NCBI GenBank assembly: GCA_937915765.1
Contig: CALGHE010000140.1
Span: forward strand, 1-5,465
Source: an uncultured Bacteroidales bacterium
GTDB taxonomy: Bacteria; Bacteroidota; Bacteroidia; Bacteroidales; Paludibacteraceae
Reading direction: 5' to 3'
DNA: 5,465 nucleotides
Position 1 is the stretch's first letter. Each line of letters starts with the position of its first letter. A model generated the notes under the pieces. The model did no database searches. It worked only from the letters and a program-made list of their open reading frames with translations, and was not told where the DNA came from. The position numbers and the translations under genes are program-made. Shown here in pieces: positions 1 through 5,386 of this stretch.

Positions 1-50
1 CAAACACCAGTGGATTCACTTCCATCCCGGTTCGACCCCGGGTCTGGGTA
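1..50 (+). tRNA. 3' part of a class II tRNA, probably tRNA-Leu
   Basis: The window opens inside a tRNA. A canonical T arm is visible: CCCGG (26-30), loop TTCGACC (31-37), CCGGG (38-42). It is followed by a 7-nt acceptor strand TCTGGGT (43-49) and discriminator A50; no CCA is encoded. Upstream of the T arm is a long variable arm, TGGA (11-14) with TCCA (21-24), so this is Leu, Ser or Tyr. If ACCAG (6-10) is the 3' side of the anticodon stem, the anticodon at 1-3 reads CAA, which is Leu; discriminator A also fits Leu and not Ser. The 5' half lies outside the window, so the isotype is an inference; C at position 38 of the loop is slightly unusual. Confidence 0.85.
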
Positions 51-52
51 CG

Positions 53-87
53 AAAAAAGGAACTGACGGTTGTCGGTTCCTTTTTTT
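53..87 (+). terminator. intrinsic terminator after the tRNA
   Basis: GGAACTGAC (59-67), loop GGTT (68-71) and GTCGGTTCC (72-80) form a 9-bp stem with one G-U pair, followed by seven T residues (81-87) and preceded by six A residues (53-58). This is a textbook rho-independent terminator only a few bases after the tRNA end. The A tract lets it work weakly in the other direction too, but the G-U pair and T run favour the + strand. Confidence 0.88.
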
Positions 88-97
88 GTGCCTTTTA

Positions 98-129
98 TTT
101 TGATATGAATTTTATTTTACATATCTTGC
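98..129 (+). promoter_or_regulatory. possible Bacteroidetes-type promoter for the GH9 gene
   Basis: TTTTG (98-102) is followed after exactly 19 bases by TATCTTGC (122-129). This approximates the Bacteroidetes -33 (TTTG) and -7 (TAnnTTTG) elements, with one T fewer in the -7 box. The same arrangement and the same 19-base spacing occur at 3855-3886. Use of this site would give a leader of about 115 nt before the GH9 start at 250. The leader (130-249) is AT-rich with no clear Shine-Dalgarno, which is normal for this phylum. The match is imperfect, so the call is tentative. Confidence 0.3.
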
Positions 130-249
130 AGCGATTTTGGATTATTGTGCTAATTATGTAACTTCAGTATAAAATATTTTTAGTGAAGGTTACTTGTAGA
201 TATTAATTAAAAAACATAAAAATAGGGGATTTTAAGAAATTATTTTGCT

Positions 250-3228
250 ATGGTAAAGATAAAGAATTTAATAGCGGGCGTCGCTTTGCTTTGCAGCGGA
301 GCGGTGCCGTCGTTAGCACAAAGCACAACACCTTCGTTTGATAACGAACAGTATCAGAAGGCGTTGTGGATGACGACTCGTTTCTATGGGGCGCAGCGTT
401 CGGGTCATGGGCCTAACTGGTTGATTGCAGATTATGAGCCTACTGATGTGGCTAATGACTGTAAAGGAAATCTTTCCGCGTTTGTGAAAGGAAAATCTTA
501 CATTAAAGATGCGGATGGTAGCTACGATCTGACCGGAGGATGGTATGACTGTGGAGACTTCGCCACATTTGGTCAGACATTCTTCTACTCTGCCTATATG
601 CTTGTGTTGGGTTATTTGGAGTTCCCAGAAGGTTATGACGACTTCTATTCTACAGACTATCATGGTTATGTGGAGTCGGGAGATTATTCTTGGGAAGGAA
701 AAAAAGGTGCTCCAGATGGTATTCCTGATGTGTTGAACGAGGCAAAATATGCAACTGACTTCATCATCAAGGCGGTTCGTGACAAGAATACATTCTATTA
801 TCAGAAGGGGGACGGAGACGCTGACCATAAGATTTGGTGTACTTCTCCTACAAAATCTACGTTAAGTGTTAGTAATGGAGGTGAATCAGACGGTTCTCGT
901 TACATTGGTAAGGCGACTGGCAAAGTAACTTCGATGGCATCCTTGGCAGGTGCTGCTTTGGCAGGTATGGCACAGGCTTATGCGAAGTTCGACCCTGAAT
1001 ACGCAAAACTCTGTTTAGAGAAGGCTAAGGTTTGCTATGAGTTTGTGACAGGTACGACCAAAGGAAATTCAGGTGCTTGTGCGTTTTATGGCAACAAGCC
1101 TAAATATCAGACGGATGAAACCATCTTCTATGCCGAGTTGTATCGTGCGACAAAAGACAAACAATATCTTCAGGCTGCGGAAGAATCTGCGTCATGGATG
1201 ATGACAAAGACTGACTATAACCACAATTTCAGCCTTTGTTACAACAACACAGAGGATTTGGGTTGCTACCTGATGGCCTCTTTGGGTGACGATACTGAAT
1301 ATAGCAAGTATGGTAAAGCTGCATTAGAGTATTTTGTTAAACTATATAAACCTGCAAGTGGCTATTTTCTAAATGTGAAAAATGATGGATGGGGAGTGTT
1401 GAGATTCCCTGCCAACCAAGCTTTTGTATATGGTTTGTATGCGAAATTGACGGGTGCGACAACTGTCGATCCTTACGCATTGGGTTCTATCGAGTATATC
1501 ATGGGTAACAATGGAAGAAAGTTTTCTTACATTGTGGGATTTGGTGACAACCACCCGTTCTATCCTCATCATAGGAACTTCTACCGTACAGACAACAATA
1601 ATGAGGGCGCATTGCCTAAAATCACGAAGGATTATAAGTATGTGCAGTTAGGTTATATGGTTGGTGGTTCTTTGAAGAATGGTGCTTACACTGATGAAGA
1701 AAAGCAATATACCTACTCAGAGGGTGGTATCGACTACAATGCGGGACTTGTAGGTGCGTTGGGTTATATCAACTCGATGATAAATCCTGTCAATACGAAC
1801 AAGTTCGGTCACCCTGCTCCTGAACTTGGTGATGACCAGACGCTTTGCGGTGTCGGTTCTGTTACTATCAAGGCGGAAGTGGATTTGTCTAATCTTGAAG
1901 ACGGTGAGAATATTACTTACAAGTGGTACAAAAATGATGCTCATATCGCTGCAAATGACGGCAAGCAGAGCATCACAGTTTCTGAAGCTGGAACTTACAA
2001 ATGCGAGGTTGTTGAGGCTTCTGGAGAGTGGAGCACAAGCGACGAGGTTGTTATCTCTGCCGAACTTCCTGATTTGACTATAGGTGATGGCATCGAACTT
2101 TGCGAAGAGACTTCTGTTACATTTAAATCTTCCATCTTCGGCGAGGGTTTGTCGTATTCTTGGACCAAAGACGGAAAAACTATAGAAGGTGCGGATAAGG
2201 CTGAATATACTGCATATTCTGCTGGTGATTATAAGCTGACCGTCTCGGCTTTGGGATGCGAAAGCAAGTCGGCTGAGGCTACTGTCACTTCTTTGTTGCC
2301 TGAGGTTGAGGGCGCTGTTATTTGCAATGCCGGAAAGGTGGTTCTTTCTGTATTGTCTGACGGAGAATTTGAATGGTATGATGTTGAAGAGGGCGGTTCG
2401 CCTCTTGGCACAGGCTCCACATTCTCTGCAAATATCACAGAGTCTAAAGTGTTCTACGTTCAGGATGCTGGTTCTATTTCGGCTACAGCCGGACCTTCTG
2501 CAACTCAGTTGACTAACAACAGAAACTACGGAAGCGGAGTTGTTTATTTCAAAACAACAGGTGCGGTTCAGATTACTGAACTGACAGTAAATTACGGAAG
2601 TGTTTATCATAAGAGCGAACAGACTTTGACTGCAACGCTTTCTGGCGACGGCGAGGGTGTGTTTGTATCTGCGTCTCAGAATGTGCAGAAAGAGGGTGAG
2701 TACACATTCTCTTTTGAAAGCAATCCGATAGATATAACTAAAGCCGGAACTTATAGCATTGAGTTCAAGCCTGGCAATGCGGAATTTGTGTACACTACAG
2801 GGTGCAACTATGACGATTTCGCATATTCGGACATCATAAAGTTTGAAAACGGCTCGACAAATGATTATGCGTTCCCTTCTGTTTATAACTGGAAGATTTC
2901 TGCAGGTTCTACTTGCTCAAGAACTCCGGTGTTTGCGGTTCTTGACCCTAACGCCAATTGCGAGGAGAGCGGTGTGAAACCTGTTGAGGATAATCTGCTG
3001 ACTGTTTATCCGAATCCGGTGGAAGAGACTCTCTTTGTGAATGTTTCTGGCACTGAAGGTGTTAAGCAGATAAGAGTTTACTCTACAACTAAGCTTGTCA
3101 AAATAGTAAATGCAGATTTTGCAGCTGATGTTGTGGAAATTGATGTGGAAAACTTGGCTTCAGGCATCTATACAATAGAGCTTGTGAGTGAAAGCGAAGC
3201 GGTTAGAACTCAGTTTATCAAGCGCTAA
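250..3228 (+). CDS. secreted modular GH9 cellulase with T9SS sorting tail
   Basis: A 992-residue glycoside hydrolase family 9 enzyme, probably an endo-beta-1,4-glucanase acting outside the cell or at its surface. Residues 1-23 are a signal peptide with a likely signal peptidase I site after S-L-A (21-23). The catalytic domain spans about 30-515. GGWYDCGDF (96-104) carries the two Asp of the GH9 DAGD motif (D100, D103; one is the catalytic base), here with Cys at 101 in place of the usual Ala. PHHR (439-442) is the family substrate-site motif, and EGGIDYNAGLVGAL (491-504) carries the proton-donor Glu (E491). Next come two Ig-like modules (about 525-604 and 608-682, each with a Cys pair), a third Ig-like module with the WYD..EGG..LGTG pattern (about 684-740), a beta-rich module (about 745-898), and a T9SS type A C-terminal domain from YPNPV (920-924) to the end. 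Hydrolytic mechanism and T9SS export are family knowledge; endo versus exo action and exact substrate are inference. No RBS is evident. It stands alone, between a terminator and a palindromic hairpin. Confidence 0.95.
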   Translation: MVKIKNLIAGVALLCSGAVPSLAQSTTPSFDNEQYQKALWMTTRFYGAQRSGHGPNWLIADYEPTDVANDCKGNLSAFVKGKSYIKDADGSYDLTGGWYDCGDFATFGQTFFYSAYMLVLGYLEFPEGYDDFYSTDYHGYVESGDYSWEGKKGAPDGIPDVLNEAKYATDFIIKAVRDKNTFYYQKGDGDADHKIWCTSPTKSTLSVSNGGESDGSRYIGKATGKVTSMASLAGAALAGMAQAYAKFDPEYAKLCLEKAKVCYEFVTGTTKGNSGACAFYGNKPKYQTDETIFYAELYRATKDKQYLQAAEESASWMMTKTDYNHNFSLCYNNTEDLGCYLMASLGDDTEYSKYGKAALEYFVKLYKPASGYFLNVKNDGWGVLRFPANQAFVYGLYAKLTGATTVDPYALGSIEYIMGNNGRKFSYIVGFGDNHPFYPHHRNFYRTDNNNEGALPKITKDYKYVQLGYMVGGSLKNGAYTDEEKQYTYSEGGIDYNAGLVGALGYINSMINPVNTNKFGHPAPELGDDQTLCGVGSVTIKAEVDLSNLEDGENITYKWYKNDAHIAANDGKQSITVSEAGTYKCEVVEASGEWSTSDEVVISAELPDLTIGDGIELCEETSVTFKSSIFGEGLSYSWTKDGKTIEGADKAEYTAYSAGDYKLTVSALGCESKSAEATVTSLLPEVEGAVICNAGKVVLSVLSDGEFEWYDVEEGGSPLGTGSTFSANITESKVFYVQDAGSISATAGPSATQLTNNRNYGSGVVYFKTTGAVQITELTVNYGSVYHKSEQTLTATLSGDGEGVFVSASQNVQKEGEYTFSFESNPIDITKAGTYSIEFKPGNAEFVYTTGCNYDDFAYSDIIKFENGSTNDYAFPSVYNWKISAGSTCSRTPVFAVLDPNANCEESGVKPVEDNLLTVYPNPVEETLFVNVSGTEGVKQIRVYSTTKLVKIVNADFAADVVEIDVENLASGIYTIELVSESEAVRTQFIKR

Positions 3229-3267
3229 GGTTGTCGCCGCGTTTGACAATGTGATAATAAAAGACTT

Positions 3268-3336
3268 AGGCAATTTCTATAAATTAGTTCGAGATGGATT
3301 CAAAAGCATCCGGAGGAAAATTTATAGAAGTTGCCT
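3268..3336 (+). repeat. 18-bp palindromic hairpin, copy 1 of an intergenic repeat
   Basis: The arms 3268-3285 (starting AGGCAATTTC) and 3319-3336 (ending AAGTTGCCT) pair over 18 positions without a gap; 17 are Watson-Crick and T3274 with G3330 is a wobble that would be an A-C mismatch on the other strand, favouring a + strand transcript. The 33-nt interior contains a small inner stem, GATG (3293-3296) with CATC (3307-3310). It starts 39 bases after the GH9 stop codon, so it could cap that mRNA or slow transcription, but no T run follows, so it is not a standard terminator. A diverged copy lies at 5249-5331, also just behind a stop codon and sharing the 15-mer AATTTCTATAAATTA and the inner GATG/AAAAGCATC element. 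I do not recognise the family. Confidence 0.75.
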
Positions 3337-3349
3337 TTGGTAAAAATTT

Positions 3350-3362
3350 AAAATTTATAGAA
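3350..3362 (+). repeat. extra direct copy of the right arm of the palindrome
   Basis: AAAATTTATAGAA at 3350-3362 is identical over 13 bases to 3317-3329, the right arm of the neighbouring hairpin. It could pair with the same left arm (3272-3285) and so compete with the 18-bp stem, or be left over from a tandem or partial copy. The sequence is AT-rich, which raises the chance of coincidence, although 13 identical bases 33 bases apart is notable. Confidence 0.45.
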
Positions 3363-3410
3363 AGAAACAGAAAGTAACGAATTTATAACATATTAGCATT
3401 AACTATTATT

Positions 3411-3590
3411 CGCGTTCAAAAAGAAAAAGCCTAGGAAACTGATTCGTTTTGAAACGGACAAGTTAAAAGTTGTTCACGGTTGGCTTCGGCTGAAACCGTA
3501 CATACATCATTAGTGTTAATGCTCACACCTTTGGGTGTGGGCTGGACTATGATGTATGGCGGGTTTCTTCCTAGGCTTCCCGTGAACGCG
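3411..3590 (+). ncRNA. candidate structured RNA, unidentified
   Basis: About 180 nt without a credible gene but dense in nested complementarity. Outer stem: CGCGTTCA (3411-3418) with TGAACGCG (3583-3590). Second stem: AAGCCTAGGAA (3427-3437) with TTCCTAGGCTT (3568-3578), 11 bp. Inside are a small hairpin (3445-3456), a hairpin CGGTT/AACCG capped by C(TTCG)G (3477-3498), and a 10-bp stem CATACATCAT (3501-3510) with ATGATGTATG (3549-3558) enclosing a 9-bp hairpin (3521-3529 with 3534-3542, loop TTTG). The pairs G3482-T3491 and T3523-G3540 are wobbles on + but mismatches on -, and the UUCG loop is stable on +, so + is the likely sense. GTTCACGG (3472-3479) can also pair with CCGTGAAC (3580-3587), which would make a pseudoknot with the second stem or an alternative to the outer stem. 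It lacks the hallmark motifs of RNase P RNA, tmRNA and SRP RNA as I know them. It ends 70 bases before a methyltransferase remnant, so it could be that gene's leader or an independent RNA. No convincing promoter was found just upstream. Confidence 0.5.
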
Positions 3591-3620
3591 AGTAGAAAGG
3601 CCTGCACCTTTCTTTTGCTC
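3590..3620 (+). terminator. hairpin at the 3' edge of the structured RNA, weak terminator candidate
   Basis: AGAAAGG (3594-3600), loop CCTGCA (3601-3606) and CCTTTCT (3607-3613) make a 7-bp stem; GAG (3590-3592) can pair further with CTC (3618-3620). Only TTT follows the stem directly, so terminator strength would be low. It may instead be a last structural element of the RNA, or a hairpin in the leader of the methyltransferase remnant. Confidence 0.35.
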
Positions 3621-3660
3621 CGTTGTGATTGATGGTTTTTGCGAAAAAACTTCAATCGGT

Positions 3661-3825
3661 ATGGCAAAAAAAGATTTACAAGCCGCAAACAAGGCAAAAA
3701 ATGATGAGTTTTATACGCAACTGAACGATATTCAGTTAGAATTGAGTCATTATAAAAAAGATTTTAAAGATAAGATTGTATTATGTAATTGTGATGACCC
3801 TTACGAAAGTAATTATAGATTCTGA
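3661..3825 (+). pseudogene. N-terminal remnant of an EcoRI-family adenine DNA methyltransferase
   Basis: The 54-residue product matches the start of EcoRI-type N6-adenine DNA methyltransferases: a short Lys/Ala-rich opening, KNDEFYTQL (13-21), an acidic/basic helix ending ELSHYKKDFK, then VLCNCDDPYESN (40-51). Intact members are several hundred residues long and continue with a phenylalanine/tyrosine-rich stretch and the catalytic region. Here a TGA follows SNYRF, and translation of the next 30 or so bases in the other two forward frames does not resume the family pattern. The gene therefore appears cut by a deletion or recombination near 3815-3850, just before the promoter of the next gene, and cannot encode a working enzyme. 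The ATG at 3661 fits the usual family start; an in-frame ATG at 3625 would add 12 residues that do not resemble the family. Assignment rests on remembered family motifs. Confidence 0.75.
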
Positions 3826-3854
3826 AGATTCGAGAATATCCGTGCATTCTGCTA

Positions 3855-3886
3855 TTTTGTCTTTTTGAAAAAAAATGCTAACTTGC
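3855..3886 (+). promoter_or_regulatory. probable Bacteroidetes-type promoter of the EcsC-like gene
   Basis: TTTTG (3855-3859) lies 19 bases before TAACTTGC (3879-3886), a close relative of the Bacteroidetes -7 box TAnnTTTG with one T missing. Transcription would begin around 3890, leaving a leader of roughly 18 nt that ends in GGAG directly before the ATG at 3908. The -7 box overlaps an upstream in-frame ATG at 3875, which therefore should not be the start used. Confidence 0.5.
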
Positions 3887-3907
3887 GGAGTTCTAATATC
3901 TTTGGAG

Positions 3908-4654
3908 ATGATAAATAAAACGGCTGAACAGATAAAGCAAGCTATAGAGTGGGGAACGAAGAGTTACGAAAACTCTTTGAAAAGTTCTTTCATGATACCG
4001 TACGCGCAGGTAAACAGAGATAAATTCATAACGAAAACATTTGGAAATTTGCTTTCTGAGGATGATTTGCAGGCGGCTTTGCAAACGTCGCCGGCAAGCG
4101 TATGCTCTAAAGAGATGGTGGACAAAATTGCGAAGCAGACAATAGGCAAGCACGCGTTCTGGACCTTTCTGCTCTCTGCAATATCCGCTGTGCCAACAGG
4201 TTTTATGATGATTCCGTTTTTTGTCATGGACCTTGTGCAGTTTCAGATTCATGTGTTCGCCGTTTCTCAGAAATTGCTTTATTTGTACGAAGATAAGGCG
4301 AGCCTTGCCGAATATAGTTCAGACACCTCTGCAAAACTGATGATACTGATGACTACCGTGATGATAGGCAAGCACAAATTCACAAGGATGCTCAAGTCCG
4401 CGGCGGGGGTCGCAGCCAAGCAGGCCGTGCAGCGCTACGCCGCAAAAGCTGTAGCGAGGTTGTCCGTTCTGACCGCCATGCGTCAAGTGGCAAAATGGTT
4501 CGGAATAACCTTGACCAAAGAAGCTTTTGTCACGGGAATAGACGTGTTTATTATCATAATTTGTGCCATTATATCAGGTTTCATCTCGTATTGGCTATTC
4601 AAGCCTATGGCCAACAATCTGATGAAGCATCTAAAAGAAGACACAGCAGGCTAA
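3908..4654 (+). CDS. EcsC-like membrane-associated protein, function unknown
   Basis: With the start at 3908 the product has 248 residues. I prefer this ATG to the in-frame one at 3875 because the earlier one overlaps the -7 box of the probable promoter, while GGAG sits directly before 3908. The N-terminal third is hydrophilic and helical. A hydrophobic segment at about 85-110 (AISAVPTGF, then IPFFVMDLVQFQIHVFAVSQ) and the following Leu/Tyr-rich helix resemble the central region of the EcsC-like family (Gly/Pro turn, a conserved Asp, then an amphipathic helix). A basic, Ala-rich stretch at about 155-190 precedes a second hydrophobic segment (about 207-231) and a charged tail. This suggests a membrane-bound or membrane-inserted protein; the biochemical role of EcsC-like proteins is not established. 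The gene contains a striking G+C-rich patch (4381-4440, 42 of 60). The next gene follows after 53 bases with no visible promoter or terminator between, so co-transcription is likely. Reality of the gene is near certain; the family call is moderate. Confidence 0.8.
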   Translation: MINKTAEQIKQAIEWGTKSYENSLKSSFMIPYAQVNRDKFITKTFGNLLSEDDLQAALQTSPASVCSKEMVDKIAKQTIGKHAFWTFLLSAISAVPTGFMMIPFFVMDLVQFQIHVFAVSQKLLYLYEDKASLAEYSSDTSAKLMILMTTVMIGKHKFTRMLKSAAGVAAKQAVQRYAAKAVARLSVLTAMRQVAKWFGITLTKEAFVTGIDVFIIIICAIISGFISYWLFKPMANNLMKHLKEDTAG

Positions 4655-4707
4655 ACGTTGCAAAAGGAATAAGGTAAACAGGCTAGTATAGAAACTAATC
4701 AAAAAAT

Positions 4708-5244
4708 ATGGGTAAACTAAAAAATAAAAGGAAGAGAAAAAAATATGTGAAAGAGGTATCCCAACGATCTATTTTGTTTGGAAAAATTGTTAATTTCATA
4801 AAACATGATCTTATAGTTTATGTTTTCCTTATTTTCTTAGTTTTCGTTGTATATAAAATATTTTGGAATCAATTAAAGGTTTCTCTTGTTGATGAGTATG
4901 GAAAGCATACAACAGCAATTATTGTGGATAGTTATAAGCGAAAACACAAACCAAGTAAAGGAGGTGTAGAACCATATATTGAAGAAGTTAGGGAGTATAA
5001 GTTTTCATGTGAAGGCTCCACATATTCAGGAATGTTAAAATTAAGAGAAGATGCTAAACAAAATTATCAAACTGTTGAATTAATAGGTTTTGAAATTAGA
5101 ATTGTTGAATCGATAGATTTTGATGTTCAAGTTGCTGAATTAAAAGATTTGCAAATTGGAGATTCTTTGGATATTCGGTATATAGAAAAATGTCCTTTTC
5201 TAAATGCTTCCGTTATTGAGATAGAAAAATTTCGTTCTAAATAA
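4708..5244 (+). CDS. small single-pass membrane protein, DUF3592-like exterior domain
   Basis: A 178-residue protein I cannot name with certainty. It starts with a strongly basic segment (residues 3-13, mostly Lys/Arg), then a single transmembrane helix at about 35-53 (LIVYVFLIFLVFVVYKIF), so the N terminus should be cytoplasmic and residues 54-178 outside the inner membrane. The exterior part has a beta pattern typical of DUF3592-like domains: TTAIIVDSY (68-76), REYKFSCEGSTYSG (95-108), then IGDSLDIRYIEKCPFLNAS (150-168), which corresponds to the 'Gly-Asp ... Tyr ... Pro-x-x-Ser' ending of that family. The ATG is preceded by an A-rich stretch without Shine-Dalgarno. It is much more AT-rich than its upstream neighbour (5041-5100 has 14 G+C of 60), which suggests a different origin even though the two genes are probably read together. 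Function unknown. Confidence 0.8.
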   Translation: MGKLKNKRKRKKYVKEVSQRSILFGKIVNFIKHDLIVYVFLIFLVFVVYKIFWNQLKVSLVDEYGKHTTAIIVDSYKRKHKPSKGGVEPYIEEVREYKFSCEGSTYSGMLKLREDAKQNYQTVELIGFEIRIVESIDFDVQVAELKDLQIGDSLDIRYIEKCPFLNASVIEIEKFRSK

Positions 5245-5248
5245 TGTT

Positions 5249-5331
5249 AATTTCTATAAATTACATCAGGATGATTTTGAAAAGCATCTGAACGAAATTT
5301 TTTGGAAAAATAAAAAATGTACATTATAGAA
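5249..5331 (+). repeat. diverged copy 2 of the palindromic intergenic repeat
   Basis: AATTTCTATAAATTA (5249-5263) is identical to 3272-3286 of copy 1. The interior also matches: GATG (5270-5273), then AAAAGCATC (5280-5288), then a short spacer and GAAATTT (5294-5300). The right arm is broken: TTATAGAA (5324-5331), which pairs with TTCTATAA (5252-5259), lies about 24 bases further away than in copy 1, as if AT-rich sequence had been inserted. The inner stem is CAG-ATG (5267-5273, one bulge) with CATCTG (5285-5290). It begins 5 bases after a stop codon and ends about 55 bases before the Rpn-family start. Confidence 0.65.
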
Positions 5332-5351
5332 GTAGCTTAAAATAAATATGT

Positions 5352-5359
5352 TACTTTTG
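5352..5359 (+). promoter_or_regulatory. -7 promoter box of the Rpn-family gene
   Basis: TACTTTTG is an exact match to the Bacteroidetes -7 consensus TAnnTTTG and is followed by CA, as is common. It lies 27 bases before the ATG at 5387, which gives a short leader. No TTTG-type -33 box is visible at the expected 19-21 base spacing (the sequence there is part of the repeat's right arm), so the promoter may be weak or activator-dependent. Confidence 0.55.
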
Positions 5360-5386
5360 CACTGAAAACATAAAAATTGACTGACT

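Noticed and set aside
175..182. TATTTTTA as a -7 promoter box close to the cellulase start
   Set aside because: It deviates from TAnnTTTG at the final G and has no TTG at a usable distance upstream.
292..294. Lipoprotein cysteine (Cys15) in the cellulase signal peptide
   Set aside because: The preceding residues are A-L-L, which lack the small residue required before the lipobox Cys; a signal peptidase I site after S-L-A fits better, as does the T9SS tail.
1717..2610. 297-codon open frame on the minus strand inside the cellulase gene
   Set aside because: It is antisense to a well-supported GH9 protein, its translation shows no recognisable domain, and long antisense frames are expected from the codon bias of the real gene. 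Other antisense frames at 313-828 and 1369-1572 were dropped for the same reason.
3268..3336. CRISPR repeat or classic intrinsic terminator
   Set aside because: There is no regularly spaced array, and no T run follows the 18-bp stem, so neither label is supported.
3420..3578. Minus-strand small RNA ending at an intrinsic terminator (11-bp stem followed by a T-rich tract toward 3420)
   Set aside because: Read on the minus strand, the 11-bp stem is indeed followed by a T-rich run, but the two stem arms are 130 bases apart, no minus-strand promoter box was found, and two pairs would become A-C mismatches. Kept as a weaker alternative only.
3411..3590. Retron msr-msd or group II intron fragment
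   Set aside because: Flanking inverted repeats with internal hairpins suggest a retron superficially, but no reverse transcriptase is present and no domain V-like hairpin was seen.
3625..3660. Upstream in-frame start for the methyltransferase remnant
   Set aside because: The added residues (MIDGFCEKTSIG) do not resemble the family's N terminus, whereas the ATG at 3661 begins right where the family normally does.
3431..3697. 88-codon minus-strand open frame across the structured region
   Set aside because: It runs through the paired stems and into the methyltransferase stub, has no family resemblance, and G-U pairing favours a + strand RNA instead.
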